Of a stretch of DNA of 64,000 bases, positions 13,609-27,344 are shown piece by piece; within the stretch, counting starts at the first letter, position 1, and every line of letters starts with the position of its first letter. Where the stretch lies: assembly GCA_017165825.1 (NCBI GenBank), contig CM029384.1:15904747-15968746 (forward strand), given 5' to 3'. The position numbers were made by a program, and so were the translations under genes. The notes under the pieces were generated by a model, which was not told the DNA's origin, ran no database searches, and saw only the letters and a list, made by a program, of their open reading frames with translations. The stretch comes from Hepsetus odoe. Lineage: Eukaryota; Chordata; Actinopteri; Characiformes; Hepsetidae.

Positions 13609-16330
13609 AGAGCTCAAAGTGTCAAAATAATAAATCAAGGCACCGATCCTTACTTTCCAAGAGATTTGGAGGTGAGAGTTGGTGTGAATGCAAGCTAATT
13701 GCGCATTTAACTGAGAATGGCGCTAAAACAGATGGTTGAATTAAGTGAATGAAGTCCTGCTGAGTAAAACTATACACATCGAGTTTTCATGGCATCTGAA
13801 ATTTTGTAGGAAATTGAAGCATACAGCAGGGGAACTAAAGGATGGCAGCTGCACCAGGCACCTGGGCTGGATACCTCTTGTGGAGCTTTAAGCTACCATC
13901 AAAGGTCGTAACTGCTTCAATGCTTTTCTGACCAAGTCAGATTATTTTACCTCTTTCATTTGCAAGTGAGGATGGGTGGCCATCTTGCGTGCTCCGGTCT
14001 GGGCTGAGCTGGCCTTCCAGTGCAAGAAGGGAAACTTACTTCTTTGTGTGTAACATGATGATTGTCATCTGCTTTCTGCACTCAATGCACATGTGCTTTG
14101 TTGAACATAGCCAAGCATATATACCTGCCACTACCAACCTCCGCCAATCACATTGCTGCCTGAGGCATCTATGTGGCATCTAATTATGCAATTAGATCAG
14201 TTTCACTGTGCTCAAGGACACCAGCGAACACCCTGTCCACCCTAAAAGTGGCCCTTCCCAAGTTGGCTTATATAGTGGGTACAAAGAAAGGCGCTTGCTG
14301 TAGACCTTGAGTGTCTTCTCTCAACCATTGCCTTTCTGAAACTATCTGGAATCGAAAACATTTCAAAGTGCTGAGAATAAGGAAAATCTTCACAATACTT
14401 TCTCTGCCATGAACTTTTGTCATTGCGCAATATGGAGAAGCCATCCGAATGTATAAATCATTGCCTGATCATCTCCATTTGTGGTTTTCATTTCATTGAT
14501 ATTGCCAACAGAATGCCAATGCGATTTTATTGGTTGTTAAAATTCTTGTTCATGTTTGTGTTGCTGAAGATGGTGGAGTTGTTCTATCTGGAAATTAGTG
14601 ATTAGAACTCTGCTTTATTCCAAAGGTTTTGGAACATCAATATTTGATACATGTGGACGATAGCTTTTCCTCCATTTTTGGTTTCTGTTCACACACGCAA
14701 GACATGTCAATATCAATTTCCAGGCACACTGGCTGCTGATAGTTAAATAGCAGTATAATCTGCTACATGGTTAACAAGAACATGAAGTTTCTGAGACAGG
14801 GATTAAGCAAATCAATACGTAGTTTGGGACTATGCTTAATCCCCACCAAGGGAAGCAACCCAGCGAGGTACGTTTAATCTGCTGTAAGTACATAATGCTC
14901 ACGCAAGTCAGTGCCTGCATCTGAGCAGGGGCAGAACTACCTGCAGAAATTCTCAACCTGCTTTGTTTTTGTTAATAATCTTAAGCATCCATTACAACCA
15001 GCCAAGTGGACAATTCTGCTCACTTCAATACTTATCCCCCATTTCTGTCTCAGTTAATTTGTGTAAATCCTGCCAGTGTTGAGTGATCCGTGTGCTTCAT
15101 TTCAGTTGCACTTGTAAAAATTGCGTTTTGTTTTTTAAGTGATCGTGATGATTCAGATTGTGACAATGGTTGTATGTGGGAGGTCTATAAACAGTTTTGG
15201 AGGAAAAAAAAAACTGATAAAGTGTAATAATGTCTGTGAAAATTATTGTTTGCTTTTAAAAGAGCAACTTGGGGTGAAATGCCAAGAGGCCCCAGTTATA
15301 ACAAACTATTGATTTTGCACTGTAGCTTGGCCTCTGAAGCCACGAGGAGGGCTACAAAGGTTCAAAGACAGTGCCAGCGCACACACAAAAAAAGGCAAAG
15401 CATAGACTTGCATATTAAGCTTTATTGTAAAAATGTACAGTCTTGGAGGGGGGAGGGGGGTGTTTCCTCAGTATCTGCAATCAAAACCAAAAAAAAAAAA
15501 AAAAAAAAAAACTTGGTTAGAATAATTAAAAATTAGGCCATTCGGGTTCAACTCAGTTTAGTCCAATCAGTCTCTCAAGTTGACTTCACCTTTAATCAGA
15601 AGTCTAACGCGTAGAAATCATCCTTTCAGATGAAACGTAAGCAGAACAAAAGAATTCTACCAGCACTTACCAGCCCAAGGCCAGGCCTGCAGCAGCAGCT
15701 CACCTCACAAGCCTCCTTCAAGCGCCCTCTTCTCCTGCAGGGTGAAACAAATGAGACGGTTATTCATGCAGTGGACGGGACACAACTGCTGTTATGGGGT
15801 GGCCGTGGACGAGAGGCCATGATCAGAAGGTTGTGCACTCGTGTCCCAGACCACTAGATTACGCTGGGCTACCAGCACTGCTTGTGCTTCTGGTGTTTGG
15901 ATGGGTTCGAGGCAGGAAAGCAATTCCCTGTTAAGTGTTTACACTTCAACACCAGATTTTACTTTCAGGAACTGCACAGGCGACCCTGCCCATGTGACTC
16001 ACAGCCAGATTAGCCCCAACTAACCACACAGAAACCCATTTTAAGCGGACGGGGTACACAGTTTAGATAAAGAGGAACTGCGTCATTTGTATTTCTCCTG
16101 GCAGATCTTTCTGTATAAAGTATGAAGTGAAGCGGCCTGTTACCTTCACACTGGCGCCATGTTCCTTCCACGTGCCATGGAGGTGGGAGGATCGTTCACA
16201 ATCCGTTAACTAAACCACTAAAAAACACATAATAGAACACACATTGTCCTTTATTAATAGGTGTACAGAAGCCAAAATGAATAATAACACACAGCAAGAC
16301 CACGAGCTACATCGCATTACATTAAAAATA
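13609..16330. other. tex2 3' UTR and tex2-ern1 intergenic DNA
   Basis: No further exon can be defended. The tex2 3' UTR starts at 13609; an AATAAA lies only about 20 nt past the stop (13629-13634), which would give a very short UTR, and I cannot fix the main poly(A) site. An A-tract lies at 15490-15511. Short ORFs here show no family similarity. Confidence 0.5.
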
Positions 16331-16339
16331 CTCACTCCT

Positions 16340-17125
16340 GTCCACGTGGTCTCCATGCCGTCACGTCATCTCCGTGGGAAATTCTGAACATATGCGTCCA
16401 CGCAGATACAAACTTTTAACAAAAACTCTGAACATACAGCTACTCATTTCATCGAGCATGTCTGGAACCCCCTTCGTGTTTCTTTGCAACAGTTAATAAA
16501 GACCCTTCTGCGCGACGGACACACTCACAAACCCGCCCTTTAACGTCTGTGCGCATGCGTGAACGTATTGTCGGGGGGAAGGGGCGGGGCAATTTCTTTT
16601 GATTCAGTTCACTGAACCGATACTAAACTGATTAACGAGCGCTACAAGACCTACAGAGAAAAGCACAGATATTGATTCTCATATACCACAGTGATATTTA
16701 ACGCTTGCTAATGTATGAGATATTTTTACACGTTTTCACCATCAATAGCAGATATAGAGACCGTGACTGCGTAGAAAAAAAATTATACATATCACCAGAA
16801 AGTTGGGTGGACTTTTTTGCTTCTTTGAATTGCAAATTTTTCATATGCAACAAATTCCAGCCACTCGGTGTAAACACTTAATATTGTATACTGACTGAAA
16901 AAAAACACAGAATACAATGTAGCAAATCAAAAGGGTTTGAATTAAGAATCGGTTCGACCGATATCTTAAGATTCAAAGGAGTGACTCGTTTGTCACTGAC
17001 TTCGCTACACCAGACATGGATTAGCCTCAGGAGGCGCAGAGTGGGAGACGCACAGCATGGAGGACGTTCGGCGCTGAAACTGTGGAGCCCGTCTCTTTAA
17101 GCCCGTGTAGCGTATGTGAGGCTGT
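16340..17125 (+). promoter_or_regulatory. Candidate ern1 promoter and 5' leader
   Basis: Upstream of the ern1 ATG are several recognisable motifs. There is an E-box/ACGT palindrome CCACGTGG at 16342-16349. TCACGTCA lies at 16361-16368; on the minus strand it reads TGACGTGA, matching the UPRE core TGACGTG(G/A) bound by XBP1/ATF6. An NRF1-like GTGCGCATGCGTG lies near 16549-16561, and a GC box GGGGCGGGGC near 16581-16590. Motif presence is seen in the sequence; promoter use and the start site are inference. Confidence 0.5.
17016..17119 (+). promoter_or_regulatory. Three short upstream ORFs before ern1
   Basis: Three ATGs precede the ern1 start: ATGGATTAG at 17016-17024 (G at -3 and +4), a six-codon uORF ATG..TGA at 17057-17077 (AGCATGG context), and a bare start-stop ATGTGA at 17114-17119, six bases before the main ATG at 17126. 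If the transcript includes them they would limit main-frame initiation, a common device in stress genes. The transcription start is unknown, so this is conditional. Confidence 0.5.
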
Positions 17126-18588
17126 ATGAAGATGGTGTGGGGAGTGTGTAGCAGGGCGCTCGTGTGGTGCAGTCTGGCGGTGCTTCTCGGCGACTTGCTC
17201 TTAACGGTGAGTAGCGCTAGCGTTAGCCCCGGAGCTACACGTCTGGGGCGAGCTTCCCGACCGGAGGCGGAGGTGGGCAGCGATGCCAGTCGTTGTGTTG
17301 GCATTACAGCTCAACCCCACACGTGTGTGACTCCTCTGAGACAAGTTTACCGACCACTTCAACGGCTTTTACCCTGAAAACCCTCCGAGCTAACGGCTAC
17401 ACACGGGGACGCGCTCAGCTAGCTTGTTTTTAAACGGGCTGTGAGGAAAACATCAAGGCCACTGTCTTTCGGCGCCAAGATACGAAGCTACATCATAAAC
17501 TGTTATGTTTTTACGGCATAAAACAAAAGTTAGGACTGGTCTTTGTGAAAAATAGTCTTTAATTAGTCCCCCTTCTTCCCCAGCTGATTTAACGGCAGCG
17601 ATTCAGGAGAAGTTGAGTCTTGGCCTCGCTTGTAACGGTGGCCAAGGCCAACAACACGTTCACTCCCCTCTTTCAGGTTCTTTCTCACCCAGCTCTGATG
17701 CGTGCTGTTTTACTGGCATTCACCGAGCTGTCATTAATCCAACAGACCTTGCGAAAACAGGACTAGCCCAGACAAAATCTGCCATGGATTCTGCCAGCTT
17801 TCCTGAAGCAGCCCTTATTGCAACATGATCTCTGAAGCAGTGTCCACTCTTCCTGGAAGATCGACCTGAAACTTGGCATATTTTGGGCCCAATGCTGCAC
17901 AAATCGCTGCATTGTACTTTTGGTGAATGCTTGTGTAGTTCTGCTTTTTACAAAGGAATCGGTTGGAAAAATGTGGCTTGGTTAAAAGTTTCAGATTCTG
18001 CATTTTAGTCTGTTTATTAAAGCCTCCAGATTCGTATCCCAGTAAACCGGTACTGCTCCCAGTCTTCATTTCTGCGCATATGCTTCTAGTACCCCCAAAT
18101 ATACATTACAACACACCACCTAAAGATTGTAATAAGTGAAGTATTGGATTTTACGTTTACGTTCTTGAGTGAAACTTTTCATTTACTCGTTTTTGGCTCA
18201 ATACCTCCCCTTTTAAATGAGTTATCTCAGAGTAAGGACTTGTTTATAGTTAGTTTGTACTTTCTGCAAGGTCAAACCCTCGTACAAACACGTAAAGGGT
18301 AACTGAGTAATTTGAAAGTGTTTATGTGGTGGTGCATGTGTTTGTGATTTGTTGATACCTAATGTAGCCTGTGCTCCATAAGCTGCGTGAAATGGAATAT
18401 CTGTCACCTTATAGTGACCCCAACTCATTCCAGGTTCAGCTGAATATGCAGTGTGTCACACGGAACAAGTCAGTGCGTGGCCATGCATAAGAAGTAACCA
18501 ACTAATGCCAAAGAGCATATGGCTGCTTTTCTGTAAACAGTCACTAGAGTACGTAGAGGTCTGTGTACCAAGTCTTATCACAGGTTAT

Positions 18589-18684
<96 letters not shown>

Positions 18685-21346
18685 CGCGCGTGTGAGCGAG
18701 CATGTACAAAGTGTGTGACCCCTGAGCACTGTTGCCACGTGAGATACGCACATTCTTTAGAGACCTCACATTTTTGACAGCAAAAAAAGCATTATTTGAT
18801 CATTTATTTGAGATTCAGGGCTTTTGCTAGATTGGTATACTGAGGGTGCTTTGGGTTTGTGTGGGTTAATTTGGTTTTTATTTTACGGTTGATAATTTGG
18901 CAGTCTTGCTTCCCCTCTAGAAACACATCCTGTTATGTCCAAGTCTCAGGGATGGTTATCTCTAAATGCTCAAGTATTGTGAAGTCTTTTACAAGGCTGG
19001 AGTTAAAAAAAAAACAATGTTAAAAAGCTGTTTGTGATGAATTGTATTTTATTACAGAGACAATGTAGCTTAATGCAGTTTTTGGACAAAGCACAAAGCC
19101 GTTCAATGTACACATTCTGTGTGACAGCGATGGCAGTTTTCTTACTTAATCTTAAGAGATTACACAATAAACGATGAGTGAATGTTAACAAATTCCCTGA
19201 AACAACACCTCATACTTTGCCACTGTTTAAAATAATGTTTTCCACTTCTCCTTTTGTACTTCTGTGCAACTGTTGATAAGTCAGAGATGACAATCTAAAA
19301 AAAAAAAAAAAAAATCCCAGAAATCCCTTGTTGATAAAATAAATTTTTTTAGGGTATATGCATTAGAGACGCTGTTAATTTATGTAAATATATACTGGTC
19401 AGCATAACCTCACCTGGCTAATGATCCATAGGTTGCCTGTCAAGGCACAGACTCAGTCTCACCTCTTTCATTAGGGAAAAGTGTTCCCATGAAGGGGTGT
19501 CTTGGTCTGCAGCAGTGGTAATCTTTCTATCAGTGATGGGATCCAATGTTTCTCAGCAGAACACATTGCATCAGAACATCCTCCGCCAGTTTGCCTCCTT
19601 TCTTTAGTGCAGCAGTGGCTTAGTGGTTATGGACTGGGCCCCAGTACGGCTGTGTGTTCGAATCCTGGAACAGTAGGTTGCCCTCAGGTACCTTTGAGCC
19701 AGGTGCCTTCCCCAACACTGTTCCCTGGGCACTTGCTGCCACTGCTGCACAGTGTATGTGTTGGTTTAGTGCAGAGGATGTATTTCATTGCAATTCACAG
19801 AAGGCTGGTTTGTGCGCTCACAATGACAAATAGTCACTTTCACTTTCCTTCTCTGGGCACTTTTGGTGGTGAATGGCAATCTGCCTGGGACTCTGACTGT
19901 CCACAGCTACTATTTTGGCTTTTATTCCAGTAATATTTGTGCCTTTAAAAGGCTATTTTTATGTTATTGATGTCATGGATATTGTGACAGAGAAAAAGAA
20001 AACCAGAAAATAATCCAGGGATCCACCTCTGCCCGAAGGCCAACTCTAATTAGTTGAATAGCTGTTTGTAACTTAAATCTGAAAATTTGACCTGCTTTAG
20101 AGCACACTAGGTGTGTAGCATGGGTTGCTATGGTAATATGTCCAGTTAAAAAGGGATCTGCAGTCAAATCGAGCAAAGCTTACAGTTAGCTGGTTAACTT
20201 TAAAAGCTACAAACCCTGCAATGTGAGACAGAACCATGTGTTCTGGTGAGCACAGGCTTTGGAAATATTTAAAATTGGTAGGAGGGCCTGCTAATCACAT
20301 GGTCTGTAAAGCTTCCAGACTTTTGTTAAATTAGTGGGTGGACACACCATGTTGAGGGAGTCATTCTTCTCCAAGACTAAGAACTGCCAGAAGAAACATT
20401 TTGCTTCATCCTTGCTTGTGTGTTCATTATTACATAATAGGGTTACGAAACGTCTGACTGGGTAGATTGAAAAAGTATCATAGCATGGATATAATGGAAT
20501 GGAATGGAATATAGCATGGAAAAAAAAAAAGAGCCACTTGGGCTTAGTTTTGCACTGATATCAGACTGAACAGCTCAGAGCTAAGAATTAGGATGTTTGC
20601 TGTGGTTAGTTAAGGCACCTGGCTTACTGGAAGTTGTGTGGTGTGCGAGTGTTTAGAAACCGAGAACTTGCTTGACTTTTTTGCTGTAAAGGGGAGGAGG
20701 GAGAATGAGTTGTGATCACTTCATGGTGTCTTTGGGTCCATACGAGGCCACTAGAGTGGGAGAGCTTGCAGGTGTGTGGTGTTTGCACAAGCATTGCACT
20801 GCCAAGTCAGAAGAGCCGAACAAAGGAAAAAGAAATTTTTTCCCCCCCTTCATCCCAGCTAAACAAATGCAGACACATGAAGATCCTCACATTCCTCTTT
20901 TTTTGCAGAGTCTACCTGCTGGACTAGTTTGCGGACACTAGGGCAGGTTGAGTATGAGAGTCAGTTGTTCGCTCGAAAGTCCCCTTCTTTCTTTGTTCTT
21001 GGTTAAGTTGAACTTTTTGGAATTTGTTCAGCATGGAAAAAGAGGAACCTGAACTGTGAAAAGAACCACCTGTAATTTCAAGTGCCCCCTGGAAGAGGTT
21101 TATACCAAAAGACCATGTACTAATTTGTGCATTTTCTTAAAGCTGAATAATAATGTTTGCAGAGACTGGGCAACTTGCAAAATTTCACAATACCGCTATC
21201 CCACTTTTTGGGATTTGTTTGTTTGCCAAAAGCGCAGGATGAAACAGAGATATTAGTTAACTGAAAATATTATTTTATGTACACAATGCTGACTTATTCA
21301 TAGATGCAGTTTCACCCTTTTTTAAAACTTTGTGGTTGTTTCTTTA

Positions 21347-21392
<46 letters not shown>

Positions 21393-24300
21393 TTTGTTCA
21401 ATTCTAATTGAATGTATCAAACACCCTCTCATGACTCTCATGTCCAAGCCTTCCCATGTGGGCCAGTTATCTTGCCCAGAGAGAGAATGAAATGGTTGAC
21501 ATTCATATGGAACCAAAAGCTGCTTGGCCTACGCAACACCTGGTCTGTGAAAAGCTCTGAAATGCTGGTTTTCACCATTGGCTTTAATCCTCTAATGTTA
21601 ACATTTTCACCAGAATTATTGCCACTTTGTAGCCACTATGTTCTTGTCAGCCTATTGCTTTCACTGCATTAAGGGTTTGGCCCTTGGGTCAGCTTTCTTA
21701 CTCCCTTTTTGTCTGGTTTGGATGCTCTTAAGCTGTTTCCTGTTTCTGTATTCAGCAGGGATTGGATTGAAGTTCTGCATATGATGATTTGTATTTTTTT
21801 TTTGTCCATCTTTTAGAACTACTGCAACGCCAGCACTGTCTCCTTGCCTGAGAGCTTGCTCTTTGTGTCCACACTGGATGGAAACCTCCATGCTGTCAAC
21901 AAACGATCAGGCTCAATCAAGTGGACGCTTAAGGAAGGTAGGTGAACCTTGTTCTGTGAGCCCTGCTTTTGCTGACCTTCTCGGCTCTTTACCTAGCATT
22001 CAGGTTACAGCACTCCAGCAATGGCATGTTGCCCCACTAAGTGCATGGAACACAATGACCGCCCAGAAGCTTTGAGACACTGAATACAAGTCTGCTATTG
22101 TCCTCTGGAGAAAAGCATTGATATGGAGTACATTGTCGCCAAACAATGTTTCATTTCCTGAAAAAAGATCGTGTCATGTACATAAGACAGGCAATGCTAA
22201 TAAGACTGCTGTGACTTGTTAATTTGGTCAGGTTTATGTTCTGTTTGTGGTCCTAACTGGACTATGAGAGAACACTATATAATTTTTTTTTTTTTTTTTT
22301 TAAATGCTATGATGCAACCATTAGGCATGTTGAAGTGCAGTCCTCTCACACATGCTTGATGGCAATCATTAACTTAACCAGCAGGGTCCAAACAACATGC
22401 TGCAGTCTAGGCCAAGTAGTGGGCAAGATGATGCTTCTTTCCACTTCCTGTGTCCAATTTTTCAATTGCGTAGACACTCACTGTTCCTTTTTTAACATGC
22501 ATTAAAACAGGACCCTTGCCCAGTTGCTCTGGTTTAGCACCCAAGAACCATTGATCAATATTCATGAAGTACAAAACAGATTGTATTTTGCCCAATTTCC
22601 AAATGGCCTCTACACTGGCGGTTTTGGCAGTGTCTTGGAAACCTGATGCACTAGCTTAGCAGGTCTTGTCTGCTGACTGATTTTGTGGGTGGTGTACTGC
22701 ACATGCAGCATACATTTCAGGGAGGGTGAGATTACACAGGCCTTGACCTTGTATGCTCAAGCAATTGTTGGTCAGCTGTTTGTGGTGGTGTACTGCCGTG
22801 TTATTAGTGCGCTTTTTGCACGTTCCTCTGTCATTCTCTCTAGCTGTACCCCTTAATCAATGCAATTTAGAGAATTCGGCTAGTTAAGGAGTGGGCCTCA
22901 GTTTAAGTGAAATATGAGCTCCCAAAAAGAGGTGCAGATATTTATATTTGTAGAATTGAAAATGTCCTAGTGGGGGGTGTGAATTCAGTGGTCCATGTTG
23001 CTCTGCTGAGCTCCACATTCATTACTTACTTTTACTGGTCTTTGTCCCAGGTCATTTAGCTTTGCGTAACTGTTGGTGGATTTGCATGTCTCTGATTGTA
23101 CCGTTCACTTGTAACTGAAAAGCATCCGTCTCTCCCTGTGCAGATCCTGTACTTCAAGTCCCAACCCATGTGGCTGAGTAAGTACCCTCATGCTTTTTGA
23201 GCATGCATGTGTTGCAGGGAGAGAAAGAAAACAGGAACTATGCAAGTTGCTGAGCTTGCATAACTCTTCCTGAAAGTAGAATCGCATAGTGTGAAAAATT
23301 CCCCCAGCTCCTACTTAATAATACATAAATAAATAAAAAATAAATAAACTATCTGGCATCTGTCACATTTGCCTTTTCTTTGCAGGCCTGCTTTTCTTCC
23401 AGACCCCAATGATGGCAGCCTGTACTCTCTGGGTGGGAAGAACAATGAGGGATTAACGGTGAGCGTGAGAGAATTCATAGAAAATTACTTTTTCCTTTTT
23501 CTGGAGAAAGCTTGATCTGATGTAAATTGGTAGTTGTGCCTTTCTCAGTGGAAGTGGACACCCACTGTTTGTGTCTTTTACAGGATTTAAGGAAAGTATT
23601 AGATGGGGAAACTTAGTGGGATTTTTTTTTATTGTAGTGGGTTGTTGGTGTGACTTAATGAACCACTGATGTTATTGGTTTTTACAGAAACTGCCCTTCA
23701 CCATCCCCGAGTTGGTCCAGGCTTCTCCCTGTCGCAGTTCTGACGGCATCCTTTACATGGGTAAGAGACTGAAACTAACTCAGTTCTTCAGATGAATTTC
23801 AGAAAAAAGTACTTCTGTTTTAAAACATAAAATGGCTCTTTGATTTCTCTCTCTGGTTTTTCCTGTTTATATTACTGTAACAAGATTACAAACAATGCCA
23901 TTTATTTGTAACATCCTTCATCCTAGCACAAGAATGCTGTGAGCTCGGTCAACTGTGTGTGAGCGTCAAATATCACAGGATTGCAACTGAGAATACACAC
24001 ATCAAAGCTTTCTTGGTGTGGAAACAGTAACCAAATTTACCTCGGGTTTAAATATTTTTGTTGATAATCAGTTTCAGCCTTAATTGCTATTTTCGAATTT
24101 CTGCACCCCACAGTTTTCTGTGGCAACCACTGAATTCCTACCATGCAGAACAAAACCGGAACCATGTAGGCGATCAGCCACAAAGGCAGTGAAAATAGAA
24201 CCGCTCCGAAATGGGAAGGGACAAAAGTTATATACATGTGGTTAGAAGTGTTGCTGTTTGGCAGTGGGTTTTTCCCAAATGTCTCACCATAGCATTTCAG

Positions 24301-27300
24301 CCTTAGATAATAGCATTGACCCTTGTTTGACCATGCATGGGTTCTTTTCTGTACATTCTAGTTTTTAACATTTTCATCAGAACAGTCGTTTTTTGTTCTA
24401 CTCAGTGGTTAGCAGACCCACTTGCTGTTTGTCACCAATTTAAATTAAATAAACTAACGAGACAGACCCTGCTTTTTTTTTTTTTTTTTTTTCATAACCC
24501 TTATTGCTACTCAGACAGCCTGTCTCAGACAGATTTTGTATAGTTGGGAGATACACTGGAGCTTATTCCTTTTAAACCAATTGGGCCTTCATTCAGGTGG
24601 GTTTTTGTGTCCTTTTGCATAATCTTGGAGGACTTTGTGCTATTGTGTGTTATACGGGTGTCGCTGCGCGTGTGAGTTACGCCCACCATTGGGATGTAGG
24701 TTAAATAGTGATTTAATCAGCTGCCAATTCAGGGAGGCAAATAATGATTTAATCCACTTACTTGTTTAGTCCAAATGAATGTGGATTATCCGAAGGCTGA
24801 GTGTTTCTTAAGATGTGCTTTGCACTGCCTGCACTTTCTTACCAATAAAACAACCACAGGAAGTTACCTTGTTTGACTCAACAGTTTCAACTTGACATAA
24901 GCACAAGACATATTGCCCTGTGTCTGTTTACATTTGAGGCTGAAGATTTTGCTACGCTGGGTCTTTTTTTTTTCTTTTTCTTTTTTCTTTTTTTTTTCTT
25001 TTCTTTCTTTTTTTTTTTCTTTTCTTTCTTTCTCCTCTCCTCTTTTGTGGTTTTTGCGTGGTGCCGGAAAATATCTAGCTGAAACCCGGCAAAGGCAGTG
25101 GGAATTGTGGTGGATGGTGTGAAACCGTTTGAAAATCGCACTCTGTTGAAATTGAGTTGAATTTGGTAGCCAGTTTATGAGGGGTTGGCTTTAAAACTTT
25201 AAATCAACAAATCATGAAAAACTCAAAAGACTCATGGTAAATGTCCCTGACTGAGACGGAATGTGTCAGTATTATCATATAAGGCAATATCAAAACAGAT
25301 CTGGTAGATTAGGGTTTTTGGTAGTTCCGCAGCATACACAAGTGCTCATGTTCACAGATGTATATGTTGATACAAGTGCATTTGTCTGTGATTCCAGGTA
25401 AGAAACAGGATGTCTGGTATGTGGTAGATTTACTGACAGGAGAGAAGCAGCAGACGCTTACCTCCTCCTTTGCTGAGACGTTATGCCCATCATCTTCCCT
25501 GCTTTACCTGGGCCGCACTGGTGAGTTCAGATCAAGCTTGTCTTGTGCATGGGGGTGCAATGATCTAAAATGAAATGCAGTAGGCAAAGGCCAACTTGCT
25601 CATGTTCAGAGAAACATTATTTATAATGTTCATTTATAATGTTCAAGCAGATACAGGGATACAGCTTGGCCAATATTTGCTGTTCATGTTGTTATCAGGA
25701 TTAGAGTCGCATTAGTTATGGAGATTGCAATAAAATCAGCATAATACAGGACACACATTACCAGTTTACTGTTACTTTTAAACATGCATCCTGTCTGTGT
25801 TCAGCCCTGTCCATTTATGCTTAAGTGTTTTAGCTCCACGTTATCTTCCAAAATAGCCACAATGCATCAGCTCCAATCAGAAAATAGATGATTTGCATGT
25901 CCTCTTAAAGGGAGCGTGATAGAAACAGCAAATCTTCATCTTCAGTCCATTTATACAGTAAAGTAACCTGAACGACACAACGGTGATAATAATCTGTATC
26001 TATCCCAGGTTTAACAGAGATTGACAGGCCAGTTTTGCATTTAAATACACTTTCGCTAGCTGTACAGTGCAAGATCGTGACGTAGCCATTTTATTTGATA
26101 TTTCACAGAATACACCATCACTATGTATGACACCAAGAGCAGAGAATTGCGGTGGAATGCAACTTATTCAGACTATGCCTCCACAATGCCAGACGATGAC
26201 CCCAAATACAGTGAGTATGATTTCTCTGCATGACTCAAATCTTTTGAGTTAGATGCTGCTGCATACTTTTATTAGCAAACTAGCTGTTTATTTATTTATT
26301 TTTACTTTAAGATGTTTTTATCCTAAATCCAAAATCTTGTTCTGCTTCCTAAAATGTTTTTTGTTTTTCATTTCTAAAGGGTTTAAGGGAAAGGTTTCCA
26401 AATTTTCAACATAAAGATAGTATAAGAGATCATTTCACAGCCTTTGATTTGTCAGTATAAGACAAACTTAAAATGTAAAGCTTTGGTGTTCTTTGTCTTA
26501 GGTTTAGTTTAACCCTAGAGTAGAGTGTTCTGTAAGTACATTTTAGTAAGTTCATGGGTTTTGCATGCGTTTTCCAGAGATGGCCCATTTTGTGTCTAAT
26601 GGAGATGGCCTGGTGGTGACTGTGGACAGTGAGACGGGTGATGTACAGTGGGTGCAGAACTACAACTCCCCTGTTGTTGCTATGTATATCTGGCAGCACG
26701 AGGGCCTGCGCAAGGTGCCACACACTAATGTGGCTGTGGAGACGCTGCGCTATTTAACCTTTACGTCCGGTAAAGTGGGTCGCATTACTCAGTGGAAGTA
26801 TCCCTTTCCTCAAGAGAAGAAACCTGAAAACAAACTCATGTAAGCAGCTGTACAGGACCTCTGCCTATAAACGTTCCCTTTAACTGACTTTTTTAGATGT
26901 TTGATGTATTTTCTGAAGCCAGCTTTTTAGTGAATTGCCTTTTAAAAAAAAAAAAAAAAAAAAAAAGCTTCAAGAACACTTCATTCATGCAATCTGTGGC
27001 TCTCTTTCTTCTTAATACAGAGGATGGCAATGGTAGACATTTGGTTTGTTTATTTAATTAAAGGCACTGCTGTGTGAGTTTAAAGTATTTGTGCTGACAA
27101 TAGTTCAGCTTTGTTTTTATACAGATAAAGTATTTTTAAAAGTTCATTTTAGCTTGCTGAAAAGACTAATGCTCAAACAGGCTGTAGTTGGCATGATCTA
27201 GAAGCACAGTCTGTGGGAGATGTAAAATAAGTTTGGGAAAACCTTTATTCTGGAAAGATGCATGCAGCATAGTTGTGTTAAACTTTGCTTTTTGGTAAAT

Positions 27301-27304
27301 TTAC

Positions 27305-27344
<40 letters not shown>

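Noticed and set aside
19502..19933. 143-codon ORF in ern1 intron 1
   Set aside because: It overlaps SINE copy 2 (19608-19847), and its residues come from the repeat body; no family features.
24873..25141. Phe-rich ORF and its Lys-rich complement
   Set aside because: Produced by T-rich low-complexity DNA at 24966-25040.
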